In this document: positions 6,539-12,460 of the stretch, one piece after another | Numbering within the stretch: position 1 is the stretch's first letter | Layout: every line of letters begins with the position of its first letter | Source of the DNA: Candidatus Hydrogenedentota bacterium | Lineage (GTDB): Bacteria > Spirochaetota > Leptospiria > Turneriellales > J094 | DNA: 13,434 nucleotides | Reading direction: 5' to 3' | Assembly (NCBI GenBank): GCA_003695005.1 | Contig: RFJE01000430.1 | Coordinates: forward strand, 1 to 13,434 | Notes under the pieces: generated by a model | What the model saw: the letters and a program-made list of their open reading frames with translations, nothing else | Databases searched by the model: none | Told to the model about the DNA's origin: nothing | Made by a program: the position numbers and the translations under genes

Positions 6539-8292
6539 TTTAGTCGTTGTTCAAAACGCTTATTTTCCTCTTTCTGTAACTCAATAATTTCTTGTGTAAT
6601 TTTATCAGCTACAGATTTCTTGGTTAAAATATGAGGGGTAATAAACACCAATAAATTTGTTTTTTGGATAACAGTAGAAGTTCGCTTAAACAAATAACCA
6701 AGAATTGGTAAATCCCCTAAGACAGGGATTTTCCGAACACTTTTTGTTTTTTTGGTAGAGACTAATCCACCAATGACAATAGTTTGGTTATCGGCTACTC
6801 GAATGACTGTTTTAATACTTCGTTTTTGAAAGGTTGGATTTAAGGTAACATCTTCGGTAGCACCACTAATTGATTTTACTTCTTGCAGCAAATTTAAAGT
6901 GATAGTGTCTTTATTGGAAATTTGAGGTGTAAATTTTAGTTTTACACCGGTTGGACGGTAATCAAATTGATTGACTGTGAATTGATCTGTACCGGTCCCA
7001 CCACCAATGCGCTGTGCTGTTTGTACTGGCACATCCGAACCAACATCAATTTCTGCTTCTTGGTTATCGAGTGTTAAAATTTGTGGTGCAGAAATTACAG
7101 CAAAGTTTTGACGAGAGATGTTCGCATTTAGCAAAGCTAAAACATTGTTTGTTCCTTTCTCTAAAACTCCTAAAGAAAAGCCTAGTAGAGTATTGACTCC
7201 GGTTGTATTTCCGAAATTATCACCGGGGGTTAAGTCAATTACATTCGAAGATGCAATTAAGCCAGAATTAAATTGAGCTGTTCCATTTCCCGCAACCCAA
7301 TCAATGCCAAATGAATTTACATCATCCGCAGTAACTTCTACAATGAGTACTTCTAAAAGGACCTGATCTCGCGGGGTATCTAATTTTTGAATCAGCCCCT
7401 TTACTAATTTCCATTCTTCTTCGTTTCCTATAAATATAATACTATTGCTTTCCTTATGCGCAACGACTTCAATATTCTTGCGCCTTTGTTGTTGGTTTGG
7501 TTGATTGGGTTTTACTTTTTTCTTTTTCTTACCTAAATTCGGTGGTAATGTTAATCTTTTTAAAGTAGCTTCCAGTTTATCTGCTTGCTGGTTTTCAAGC
7601 TCATACAAATGAAACTCTCCCCAAGAAGTCCCTTGGTCTTCGTCACGTGGCTTTTCTTCGAGAGATGGCTTGTCCACCTTATCAATAATCCGAATTAAAC
7701 GGTTGATTTCTAAAGCTCCGCCTGTTAAAATTAAAGTATTTACTTCATCATAATCTACGACTTCGGTTTTTGTATTCGTTACGCGTTTTAATATGCCCGC
7801 TAATCTCGAAGGCTTGGTATGTTCAATTTCTACAATGGCCGTAATCACTTTATTTCGTTTGAGCCAATCGGGATCAATAGGACCTCGTCCAATGTGAATA
7901 TCCTGCGCTTGCGCTACCGCATCTTTTAATGTAATGACCTTAAGCAAGTTTCCTTCGCGGACCACACCAAAGCCTTTTACAGCTAAAATACTGGTTAAGT
8001 ATTGATATGCCCGACTAACGGGAATGCGCTTTGGCGAAATTACCGTAATATTTCCGCGAACCTTATCATCCGAAATGATATTTTTGCCAATAATCGCAGA
8101 AAAGGCCTTTAAGACATCCTGAATATCCTTATTGCGAAAATCAACCCGAAATGTTTTTTCTTTTTTCTTCCGTGCTTTGCTTAATTCTCTTTTAACTCGA
8201 GCACCCTCTTTCCCTTGAGCAAACATAGTTTGGCTCGAAGGCGGAAGCAAAAAACTAACTGCGATTAAAAATACAAATACTTTTACACGCAT
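6535..8292 (-). CDS. gspD: Type II secretion system outer-membrane secretin GspD
   Basis: I start at the ATG ending at 8292 (585 residues) because GGAAG lies five bases upstream. The ATG at 8304 (589 residues, numbering used below) has no ribosome site and itself overlaps that GGAAG. A signal peptide follows (RVKVFVFLIAVSFLLPPSS). Then come N0 (about 52-125, FRVDFRNKDIQDVLKAFS), N1 (153-212) and an N2-like domain (231-310) interrupted by a Lys/Gln-rich insert (259-275). The secretin beta-barrel core spans about 313-560, with VPVQTAQ (425-431), VIGGLVSTKKTKSVRKIPVLG (510-530) and LLVFITPHIL at the end. A short charged tail replaces an obvious pilotin-binding S-domain. It forms the outer-membrane channel of the secretion machine. 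It is first in the operon and overlaps gspE by ATGA. No gspC precedes it; a repeat element lies upstream instead. Confidence 0.92.
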   Translation of the reverse strand: MRVKVFVFLIAVSFLLPPSSQTMFAQGKEGARVKRELSKARKKKEKTFRVDFRNKDIQDVLKAFSAIIGKNIISDDKVRGNITVISPKRIPVSRAYQYLTSILAVKGFGVVREGNLLKVITLKDAVAQAQDIHIGRGPIDPDWLKRNKVITAIVEIEHTKPSRLAGILKRVTNTKTEVVDYDEVNTLILTGGALEINRLIRIIDKVDKPSLEEKPRDEDQGTSWGEFHLYELENQQADKLEATLKRLTLPPNLGKKKKKVKPNQPNQQQRRKNIEVVAHKESNSIIFIGNEEEWKLVKGLIQKLDTPRDQVLLEVLIVEVTADDVNSFGIDWVAGNGTAQFNSGLIASSNVIDLTPGDNFGNTTGVNTLLGFSLGVLEKGTNNVLALLNANISRQNFAVISAPQILTLDNQEAEIDVGSDVPVQTAQRIGGGTGTDQFTVNQFDYRPTGVKLKFTPQISNKDTITLNLLQEVKSISGATEDVTLNPTFQKRSIKTVIRVADNQTIVIGGLVSTKKTKSVRKIPVLGDLPILGYLFKRTSTVIQKTNLLVFITPHILTKKSVADKITQEIIELQKEENKRFEQRLK

Positions 8293-8349
8293 GCTTACTT
8301 CCATAGTCGAAAAAGCAATGTCACGGGCAACTAAAAATGTTTATAGCGA

Positions 8350-8380
8350 TCAGCGATACGGCGAAACGCCGTATCGCTGA
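8350..8380. repeat. Perfect 14-bp hairpin with AAA loop
   Basis: TCAGCGATACGGCG, then AAA, then its exact reverse complement. It forms the left end of repeat copy A and lies about 58 bases upstream of the gspD start codon, so it could affect the gspD promoter or leader. A near-identical hairpin, with one mismatch in the stem, is at 10905-10931. Confidence 0.9.
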
Positions 8381-8501
8381 ATCTAGATTCAAAAAAAGGG
8401 AAAAAAGGCCTGCTCGTGCTCAAACAGTCCTCGCTTAAGGCTGCGGAACTGCGCCGAGCAGGCCTTTTCCCCTTCACCGAGAATTGCTGCCGTATCGCTG
8501 A
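8350..8501 (+). repeat. Full copy (copy A) of a hairpin-rich dispersed repeat with 13-bp terminal inverted repeats
   Basis: This fills the middle of the 312-base gene-free region between gspD and the ferredoxin gene. In order: a 31-base perfect hairpin (8350-8380); a 12-base palindrome GAATCTAGATTC (8379-8390); an A-rich spacer; a 14-bp stem (8403-8416 with 8455-8468) whose left side continues as CCTGCTCGTGCTCAAA (8409-8424); and a tail TTTTCCCCTTCACCGAG (8465-8481) ending GCCGTATCGCTGA. The outer 13 bases (8350-8362 and 8489-8501) are exact inverted repeats. The same blocks recur in reverse orientation at 10696-10934, and the tail recurs at 1961-1994. This is the layout of a non-autonomous MITE/REP-like element; no transposase gene is in the window. 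Confidence 0.8.
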
Positions 8502-8521
8502 CCGCCGTGCTAATATTTCGG

Positions 8522-8558
8522 TTTACAGCATGTTTTTAAGTTTTAGACTTGTTCTAAA
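8522..8558 (+). promoter_or_regulatory. Candidate promoter and operator palindrome for the ferredoxin gene
   Basis: TTTACA (8522-8527) and TAGACT (8544-8549) are spaced by 16 bases and could be -35 and -10 elements. The -10 region lies in an exact palindrome, TTTAGA-CTTGT-TCTAAA (8542-8558), the shape expected for a dimeric repressor site. I cannot name the regulator. Confidence 0.3.
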
Positions 8559-8604
8559 CTTTAGCGTAGTCCTTTGAAGGCTAGCGCTGTTAAAAGGAGC
8601 GATT

Positions 8605-8829
8605 ATGAGCGAAAGCAAAAAAGTTTATGTAGAAAAGGACGATTGCACAAGTTGCTCTTTGTGTGCAGATACATTACCCCAGTACTTCCGTATGGATGAT
8701 GACGATTTAGCGGAATCGCATAACAATGGCGAAAATATCAATGATGCCATTATTCCGCCGGAAGATATTGATAAAGTGCAAGAAGCCATTGATGATTGTC
8801 CAGGGGAATGTATCCACTGGAAAGAATAA
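8605..8829 (+). CDS. Small single-cluster 4Fe-4S ferredoxin
   Basis: This is a 74-residue acidic protein with C14-x2-C17-x2-C20 (CTSCSLCADTLPQYF) and a distant C65-Pro (DDCPGECIHW), the four ligands of a single [4Fe-4S] cluster. C69 is a fifth cysteine that could form a disulfide or be free. The spacing and length fit the monocluster ferredoxins that act as small cytosolic electron carriers. The partner enzymes cannot be inferred from this context. The start has a strong AAGGAG ribosome site about six bases upstream. The gene is divergent from gspD, and its stop is one base from the stop of the convergent Crp-like gene. A palindrome in the promoter region suggests regulated expression. Confidence 0.9.
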   Translation: MSESKKVYVEKDDCTSCSLCADTLPQYFRMDDDDLAESHNNGENINDAIIPPEDIDKVQEAIDDCPGECIHWKE

Positions 8830-8830
8830 A

Positions 8831-9475
8831 TTAAAGAATAGCTTTGCCAAGATACTGAAAAATATTTGGCTGAAAAGTAATAAAATAATTTCCGCGGGTA
8901 TCTTGGCGGATATGAATTAAATCTTTATTTTTAAAACGTAATAAAATGCTTTTTGTCTCTTGTGGATTAAAGCCTAAATTATCTTTGGTGTACTTTAAGA
9001 ACCCCTCGAAAGGAACAAGCAAAAATGATTTACTTGCATCTTGCTGTCCATTGATTTGCCAATAAGCCCCTAGAGCTTTTAAAAGTCTTGTTTCTTTGCC
9101 AAGAGTTAAGAGTTCTTCAATTTGTTGGTCGGCTTTTTTTAGACGCTCACAAAGAGTTTTAATTAAATTGCGAGCAAATTCATGGTTGGTTTCGAGCATG
9201 TAATCAAAGGATGATTTATCAATTCTTAAAAGAAGAGATTTTTCCATAACTGTGGCTGTGGCACTTCGTTTTTGATCGGTAAATAAAGCCATCTCACCAA
9301 AAAAATCCCCGTCTTTTAAGGTGGCTAATACAGCTTCTGCATTTTTTGCTTTTTTTGAAATTTTTACTTTTCCGCTTTGGATAATGTACATCTCATTTCC
9401 AACATCATTTTCGCGAAAAACAACCGCCCCTTCGGGATACGTTCTACCAAATTTTTCTGTTAGATCTTTGCTCAT
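8831..9475 (-). CDS. Crp/Fnr-type cyclic nucleotide-binding protein
   Basis: The 214-residue protein has an N-terminal cyclic-nucleotide-binding beta-barrel (about 10-95). Its phosphate-binding cassette reads FFGEMALFTDQKRSATATV (58-76), keeping the Gly-Glu, Ala-Leu and Arg-Ser residues used to hold the cyclic phosphate, so real cNMP binding is plausible. A long dimerisation helix (about 97-124) follows, then a C-terminal part (127-205) that looks like a divergent winged helix: an ETKSILLRFKNKDLIHI recognition-like helix, then RGNYFIT as the wing. Its match to the standard Crp helix-turn-helix is weak, so DNA binding is likely but not certain. The start is fixed by an ATGA overlap with the upstream PC4-like gene, so the two proteins are co-translated and may act together in transcription control. 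Confidence 0.85.
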   Translation of the reverse strand: MSKDLTEKFGRTYPEGAVVFRENDVGNEMYIIQSGKVKISKKAKNAEAVLATLKDGDFFGEMALFTDQKRSATATVMEKSLLLRIDKSSFDYMLETNHEFARNLIKTLCERLKKADQQIEELLTLGKETRLLKALGAYWQINGQQDASKSFLLVPFEGFLKYTKDNLGFNPQETKSILLRFKNKDLIHIRQDTRGNYFITFQPNIFQYLGKAIL

Positions 9476-9696
9476 GACTCTTCTAAATACTCTTTTGCTT
9501 TCTTTAAGGCGTCAATGAGTTCAGGGATTTTTTCTACACTGACTGCAATCCCTTTTTTAGATGGTAAGTATTGCCCCTCATCATTTAAAAACCAAGTTCG
9601 GATATTTAATAACTTCTTTCCTCGATATTCGCTAATTTCAACCCGTACAATTTCTTTACTGTTTTTTTGAAATTCATGTAACAAAATAGGATCCAT
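9472..9696 (-). CDS. PC4/p15-like single-stranded DNA-binding protein
   Basis: At 74 residues it is essentially only a PC4 domain: a beta-rich half with YRGKKLLNIRTWFLNDEGQY (24-43), then a Pro-Ser-Lys-Lys-Gly turn and a C-terminal helix (VEKIPELIDALKKAKEYL, 54-71). The family binds single-stranded or melted DNA as a dimer. The eukaryotic member is a transcription coactivator, and bacterial members are small DNA-binding proteins of mostly unstudied role. No strong Shine-Dalgarno precedes the ATG. An AT-rich GATAAT-like box lies immediately upstream, so the message could be nearly leaderless. It is first in a two-gene unit with the Crp-like gene (ATGA overlap). Confidence 0.85.
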   Translation of the reverse strand: MDPILLHEFQKNSKEIVRVEISEYRGKKLLNIRTWFLNDEGQYLPSKKGIAVSVEKIPELIDALKKAKEYLEES

Positions 9697-9727
9697 AATA
9701 TATTATCGGCACTTTTTTACGCCATGC

Positions 9728-10687
9728 TTAAAAAAGATGCGGAATAGGAAGCAAATTAAAAAATGAATTTTGAATTTCTTTCTGCACACGAGCAGTAATT
9801 TTAGCTTCCATGGAGTGTTTTATTTTCAAAAGCCAATTCGAGAAACTTGTATTCGTCTTATCTTGTAAGCGTATATAAAGAATCATTCCATTTTTGGAGT
9901 GACATAATTTATCAATTGTTCTTTGGATTTTATCTGCTAAAAGTTTTTTTGGCTGGTTTAACTTTAGCTTTCGAAATGTAATTTTTAGAAAAAGAGAGAG
10001 AATATCATCTTTTTTTTTCATATCGAAATCAAATGTGCCAGCAGCTTCTCGAATGGAGTTCGTCCTTATTTGTATAGACTGCAGAAAGTTGGATAGTGAC
10101 GTCACTTTTCCGTTTACTTTGATATCCATATCATTAGCTTGTTTTGCAAGACCAAATGTTATTAAGCTATTTTTTGTACGCAAATTTTGTCTTGCACTTT
10201 TTTTATCTCGGACTAACATTATTTTTGCTTTGCCTTTTGCATGTAATTTTTTAAACACCAAATTGAAATCATGAATAAAAAATTCACTCTTTGATGTAAG
10301 ATATTTTGAAGGGTTTTGCTGAAAAAAAGTAAACGCACTATGATAGCAAGGAAGTTTTATGAATGGATTTAAATTTAGGTTTACATGTTCAATTTCGTTT
10401 TTTAATGGTAGAGCATCCCAACGCTCTAAATAAGCACTGTAGTTAGACGCCACCAAAACAGGTTGATTGCATTTTTTTGGCTGCCAAAAAATTTGAGAGA
10501 TTTTTATTCCCGAAGGCAGGATGGCCTGTACACCTTGCAATTTAATTTCTGCAGGCAGCTTTTTTTGAATTGTATAAGGAATAAAAAACCAATATAAAAA
10601 AATGGTTGTTATGATACCGCCCGCAATCAGAATTAGAATTCCATAAAACGGCCACTTGAGTTTTTTAATTACGTTATTTTTTTTCAC
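9728..10687 (-). CDS. Unrecognised membrane-anchored protein, possibly GspN/AsmA-like
   Basis: This 319-residue protein starts at GTG. An in-frame TAG sits two codons upstream and AGG lies six bases upstream, so no earlier start is possible. A single N-terminal membrane segment (about 12-38) is followed by a basic, beta-rich domain that would face the periplasm. The stretch just after the membrane segment (IPYTIQKKLPAEIKLQGVQA, 36-55, then PSGIKISQIFW) resembles the beginning of GspN or AsmA-type envelope proteins, but similarity elsewhere is too weak for a call. The C-terminal third is Lys-rich with alternating amphipathic segments. It lies alone between repeat copy B and the PC4-like gene, and repeat sequence runs to within a few bases of its ribosome site. 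If it is GspN-like, it would complement the gspD-E-F genes in this window. Confidence 0.65.
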   Translation of the reverse strand: MKKNNVIKKLKWPFYGILILIAGGIITTIFLYWFFIPYTIQKKLPAEIKLQGVQAILPSGIKISQIFWQPKKCNQPVLVASNYSAYLERWDALPLKNEIEHVNLNLNPFIKLPCYHSAFTFFQQNPSKYLTSKSEFFIHDFNLVFKKLHAKGKAKIMLVRDKKSARQNLRTKNSLITFGLAKQANDMDIKVNGKVTSLSNFLQSIQIRTNSIREAAGTFDFDMKKKDDILSLFLKITFRKLKLNQPKKLLADKIQRTIDKLCHSKNGMILYIRLQDKTNTSFSNWLLKIKHSMEAKITARVQKEIQNSFFNLLPIPHLF

Positions 10688-10695
10688 TTTAACCT

Positions 10696-10934
10696 AGTAA
10701 TTCTCACGAAAGGGCAAAAAGTCCTGCTGAACGCAGTTTCCGTCCCTGAATCCCTCACCTTTTTTACACAAAGGTAGAACAAGATTTGTTTTCTACTTAA
10801 ATAGGAGCAATGCACGCCATTCATGTTACAAAACGTAAAAAAAGGTGAGGGATGAGGGATTTGAGCACGAGCAGGACTTTTTGCCATATTTTTAATTCGA
10901 CATTAGCAATACGGCGAAACGCCGTATCGCTGAC
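10696..10934 (-). repeat. Full-length variant (copy B) of the dispersed repeat, reverse orientation
   Basis: Read on the minus strand, the blocks follow the same order as in 8350-8501. First is a hairpin (10931-10905, one mismatch, loop of three). Then come a spacer, GGCAAAAAGTCCTGCT with CCTGCTCGTGCTCAAA (10875-10860, identical to 8409-8424), a central part, GGAAACTGCG, AGCAGGACTTTTTGCC, and finally GAGAATTACT (10705-10696), matching GAGAATTGCT at 8479-8488. The central part is about 90 bases longer than in the copy at 8350. It begins two bases after the HIT gene stop and ends just before the ribosome site of the 319-residue gene, so it fills the whole gap between them. Confidence 0.8.
10713..10885. 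repeat. Nested long stem-loop inside repeat copy B
   Basis: The outer arms are an exact 16-bp inverted repeat (GGCAAAAAGTCCTGCT at 10713-10728; complement at 10870-10885). Inside lies a second stem: ATCCCTCACCTTTTTTAC (10750-10767) pairs with 10835-10853 with a single bulged A. A 67-base loop remains, which includes a smaller imperfect hairpin (GTAGAACAA with TTGTTTTCTAC). Co-directional transcription from the HIT gene would place this structure in the RNA. Confidence 0.85.
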
Positions 10935-10935
10935 T

Positions 10936-11274
10936 TTAACCGGGTGGCCATGCAAAAGCACGTCCCCCTAGAAGATGCACATGCAAATGGAACACCGTTT
11001 GTCCCCCATTTTTACCAATGTTGTTTACAATACGATATCCTTCTTCGTCAATTTTTTCTTCTTTTGCAATATCGGCGGCTTTTTTCATGATTTTTCCAAT
11101 TAATTCTTCGTGGCCGGCAATTTCGCGTAAAGACTCAATATGTTTTTTCGGGATAATTAAAATATGAGTTGGCGCCACAGGGAATTTATCGCGGAACGCT
11201 AAAATTTCATCATCTTCGTATACTTTATCTGATGGAATTTCGCCATTTACAATTTTACAAAACAAGCAGTCCAT
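10936..11274 (-). CDS. HIT-family (HinT-type) nucleotide phosphoramidase
   Basis: The 112-residue protein fits the HinT/PKCI branch in length and sequence. It has an N-terminal C3-x2-C6 (CLFCKIVNGEIPS), a His at 45 in IPKKHIESL, NNIGKNGGQ (84-92) and the catalytic histidine triad HLHVHLLGG (H96, H98, H100), ending in WPPG as in HINT1-type proteins. Family members hydrolyse adenosine phosphoramidates and acyl-AMP in the cytosol. All active-site residues are present. The start has a short AAGG close to the ATG, a weak ribosome site. It follows the DegT-family gene after 67 bases containing a hairpin, and a repeat hairpin starts two bases after its stop. It is probably a housekeeping gene unrelated in function to its neighbours. 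Confidence 0.92.
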   Translation of the reverse strand: MDCLFCKIVNGEIPSDKVYEDDEILAFRDKFPVAPTHILIIPKKHIESLREIAGHEELIGKIMKKAADIAKEEKIDEEGYRIVNNIGKNGGQTVFHLHVHLLGGRAFAWPPG

Positions 11275-11312
11275 GAGCCTTTTTTACGGATGGATTTTCC
11301 CTGTAAAGAGCT

Positions 11313-11339
11313 TGTGCGCCAACCTCCTGTTGGCGCACA
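11313..11339. repeat. Perfect 11-bp hairpin between the DegT-family and HIT genes
   Basis: TGTGCGCCAAC (11313-11323) and its exact complement (11329-11339) flank a 5-base loop. On the transcribed (minus) strand the loop reads AGGAG. The structure sits two bases after the DegT-family stop codon. No T-run follows on either strand, so a classical intrinsic terminator is not supported. It may stabilise the 3' end of the message or mark a processing site. Confidence 0.75.
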
Positions 11340-11341
11340 GG

Positions 11342-12460
11342 CTAATTCAGGAGTACATCACAAATAAAATCAACATCGGCGAGATCTAAACTTGGGTACA
11401 AGGGAAGAGTAATGCAACGCTGATAATACATGTCATTACTTGGAAAATGCGCAGACTGCGTTTGGTTTTTTACATAGCTCATTTCATAGAGGGGAATAAA
11501 ATGCACAGAGAAACCAATATTTGCTTGGTTTAATTTTTGCATGGCATGATCACGAGAATAATTTTTCGGTAGCATAACAGGCATAATGTGATACGCATGA
11601 TCAAAATTTTCTGGAAACGAAGCTTGTTGGAATTGAAAACCATGCGGACTTAAGCGATTTTGGTAATGCTCTGAAATGTCTTTTCTTTTTTGGTGGTTAT
11701 TTTTTAAAAAAGGGAGCTGTGCTAATCCTAAGGCGGCATGGATGTCATTAAAGTTCATTTTGTATCCTAGATCGACAATATCATATTGCCATTTAGCATC
11801 GTGATAGCGGCGGTATGCATCTTTGCTCATGCCATGTAAAATAAGCTCTCGTGCTTTTTTCTCGTAAGCGGGATTTTGAAAAACTAAAGCCCCACCTTCG
11901 GCCGTAGTTAAATTTTTTGTAGCATAAAAGCTGTAGGCTGCAAAGTCGGCATAGAGATGAAGTGGCTTCCCATCAAAAGTACTTTCGAGGGCATGCGCAT
12001 TATCTAAAATTAGGGTGATACGACGATCTTTACAAAAAGCAGAAAGCCATTTTAAGTTTACAGGCATTCCAGCGAAACTAACGGCTATAATGGCTTTTGT
12101 TTTTTGGTTACATTTTTTTTGTATTTCCTTAACAGAGATGTTCCAGTCATCGGGATGAATATCACATAAAACAGGGATATGACCTGCATGTAAAATAACT
12201 TCGTAAGTTGCAATAAAGGTATTCGTAGGCAGAAGTACCTCGGACTTTGGTGGAAGATCGGCTAGTTTTAAGGCAAGCAACAGAGCCGAGGTACAGGAGT
12301 TTACGCAAACAAGGTTTTCTGCTTGTAAGAAGTTCGCTAACTTCTTTTCCAATTCAATACTTAAAGGGCCATAGGTAAGCCAACCATTCTGTAATGCTTG
12401 ATCCCAATAATGAAAGGTTTGTTCTTTTGGAATAAATGGCTTAAAAAAAGGGATGCTCAT
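11342..12460 (-). CDS. DegT/DnrJ/EryC1/StrS-family sugar aminotransferase
   Basis: The 372-residue protein is a PLP enzyme of the family that aminates keto groups on nucleotide-linked sugars, usually with glutamate as donor. Visible motifs are the phosphate-binding VNSCTSALLLAL (53-64), LPTNTFIAT (77-85), the cofactor-ring Asp in LILDNAHALES (150-160, D153), the Schiff-base lysine in SFYATKNLTTAEGGALV (177-193, K182) and the C-terminal HFIPLY (320-325). The family normally supplies amino sugars for surface polysaccharides, lipid A or glycoproteins; the exact sugar cannot be read from sequence. It overlaps the upstream LysM-peptidase gene by ATGA. No other sugar-nucleotide genes adjoin it, though the family 9 glycosyltransferase is 7.7 kb away. 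Length and active site look intact. Confidence 0.9.
   Translation of the reverse strand: MSIPFFKPFIPKEQTFHYWDQALQNGWLTYGPLSIELEKKLANFLQAENLVCVNSCTSALLLALKLADLPPKSEVLLPTNTFIATYEVILHAGHIPVLCDIHPDDWNISVKEIQKKCNQKTKAIIAVSFAGMPVNLKWLSAFCKDRRITLILDNAHALESTFDGKPLHLYADFAAYSFYATKNLTTAEGGALVFQNPAYEKKARELILHGMSKDAYRRYHDAKWQYDIVDLGYKMNFNDIHAALGLAQLPFLKNNHQKRKDISEHYQNRLSPHGFQFQQASFPENFDHAYHIMPVMLPKNYSRDHAMQKLNQANIGFSVHFIPLYEMSYVKNQTQSAHFPSNDMYYQRCITLPLYPSLDLADVDFICDVLLN

Noticed and set aside
8302..8304. ATG at 8304 (minus) as the gspD start
   Set aside because: No Shine-Dalgarno precedes it, whereas the ATG four codons later has GGAAG at five bases and leads directly into the signal peptide. The difference is small and not proven.
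8399..8470. Stem-loop with flanking A and T runs read as a bidirectional terminator
   Set aside because: It lies upstream of both divergent genes, where no transcript needs to end, and the same sequence recurs in copy B. A repeat element explains it better.
10684..10887. Minus-strand open frame of 67 codons between HIT and the 319-residue gene
   Set aside because: It lies almost entirely inside repeat copy B, its composition follows the inverted repeats, and it has no recognisable domain. Its start is also within a hairpin arm.
10696..10934. Integron attC site or CRISPR-related structure
   Set aside because: The imperfect palindrome with a variable centre recalls attC, but there are no recombination core sites I can recognise, no integrase and no cassette array. 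There are no regularly spaced repeats either.
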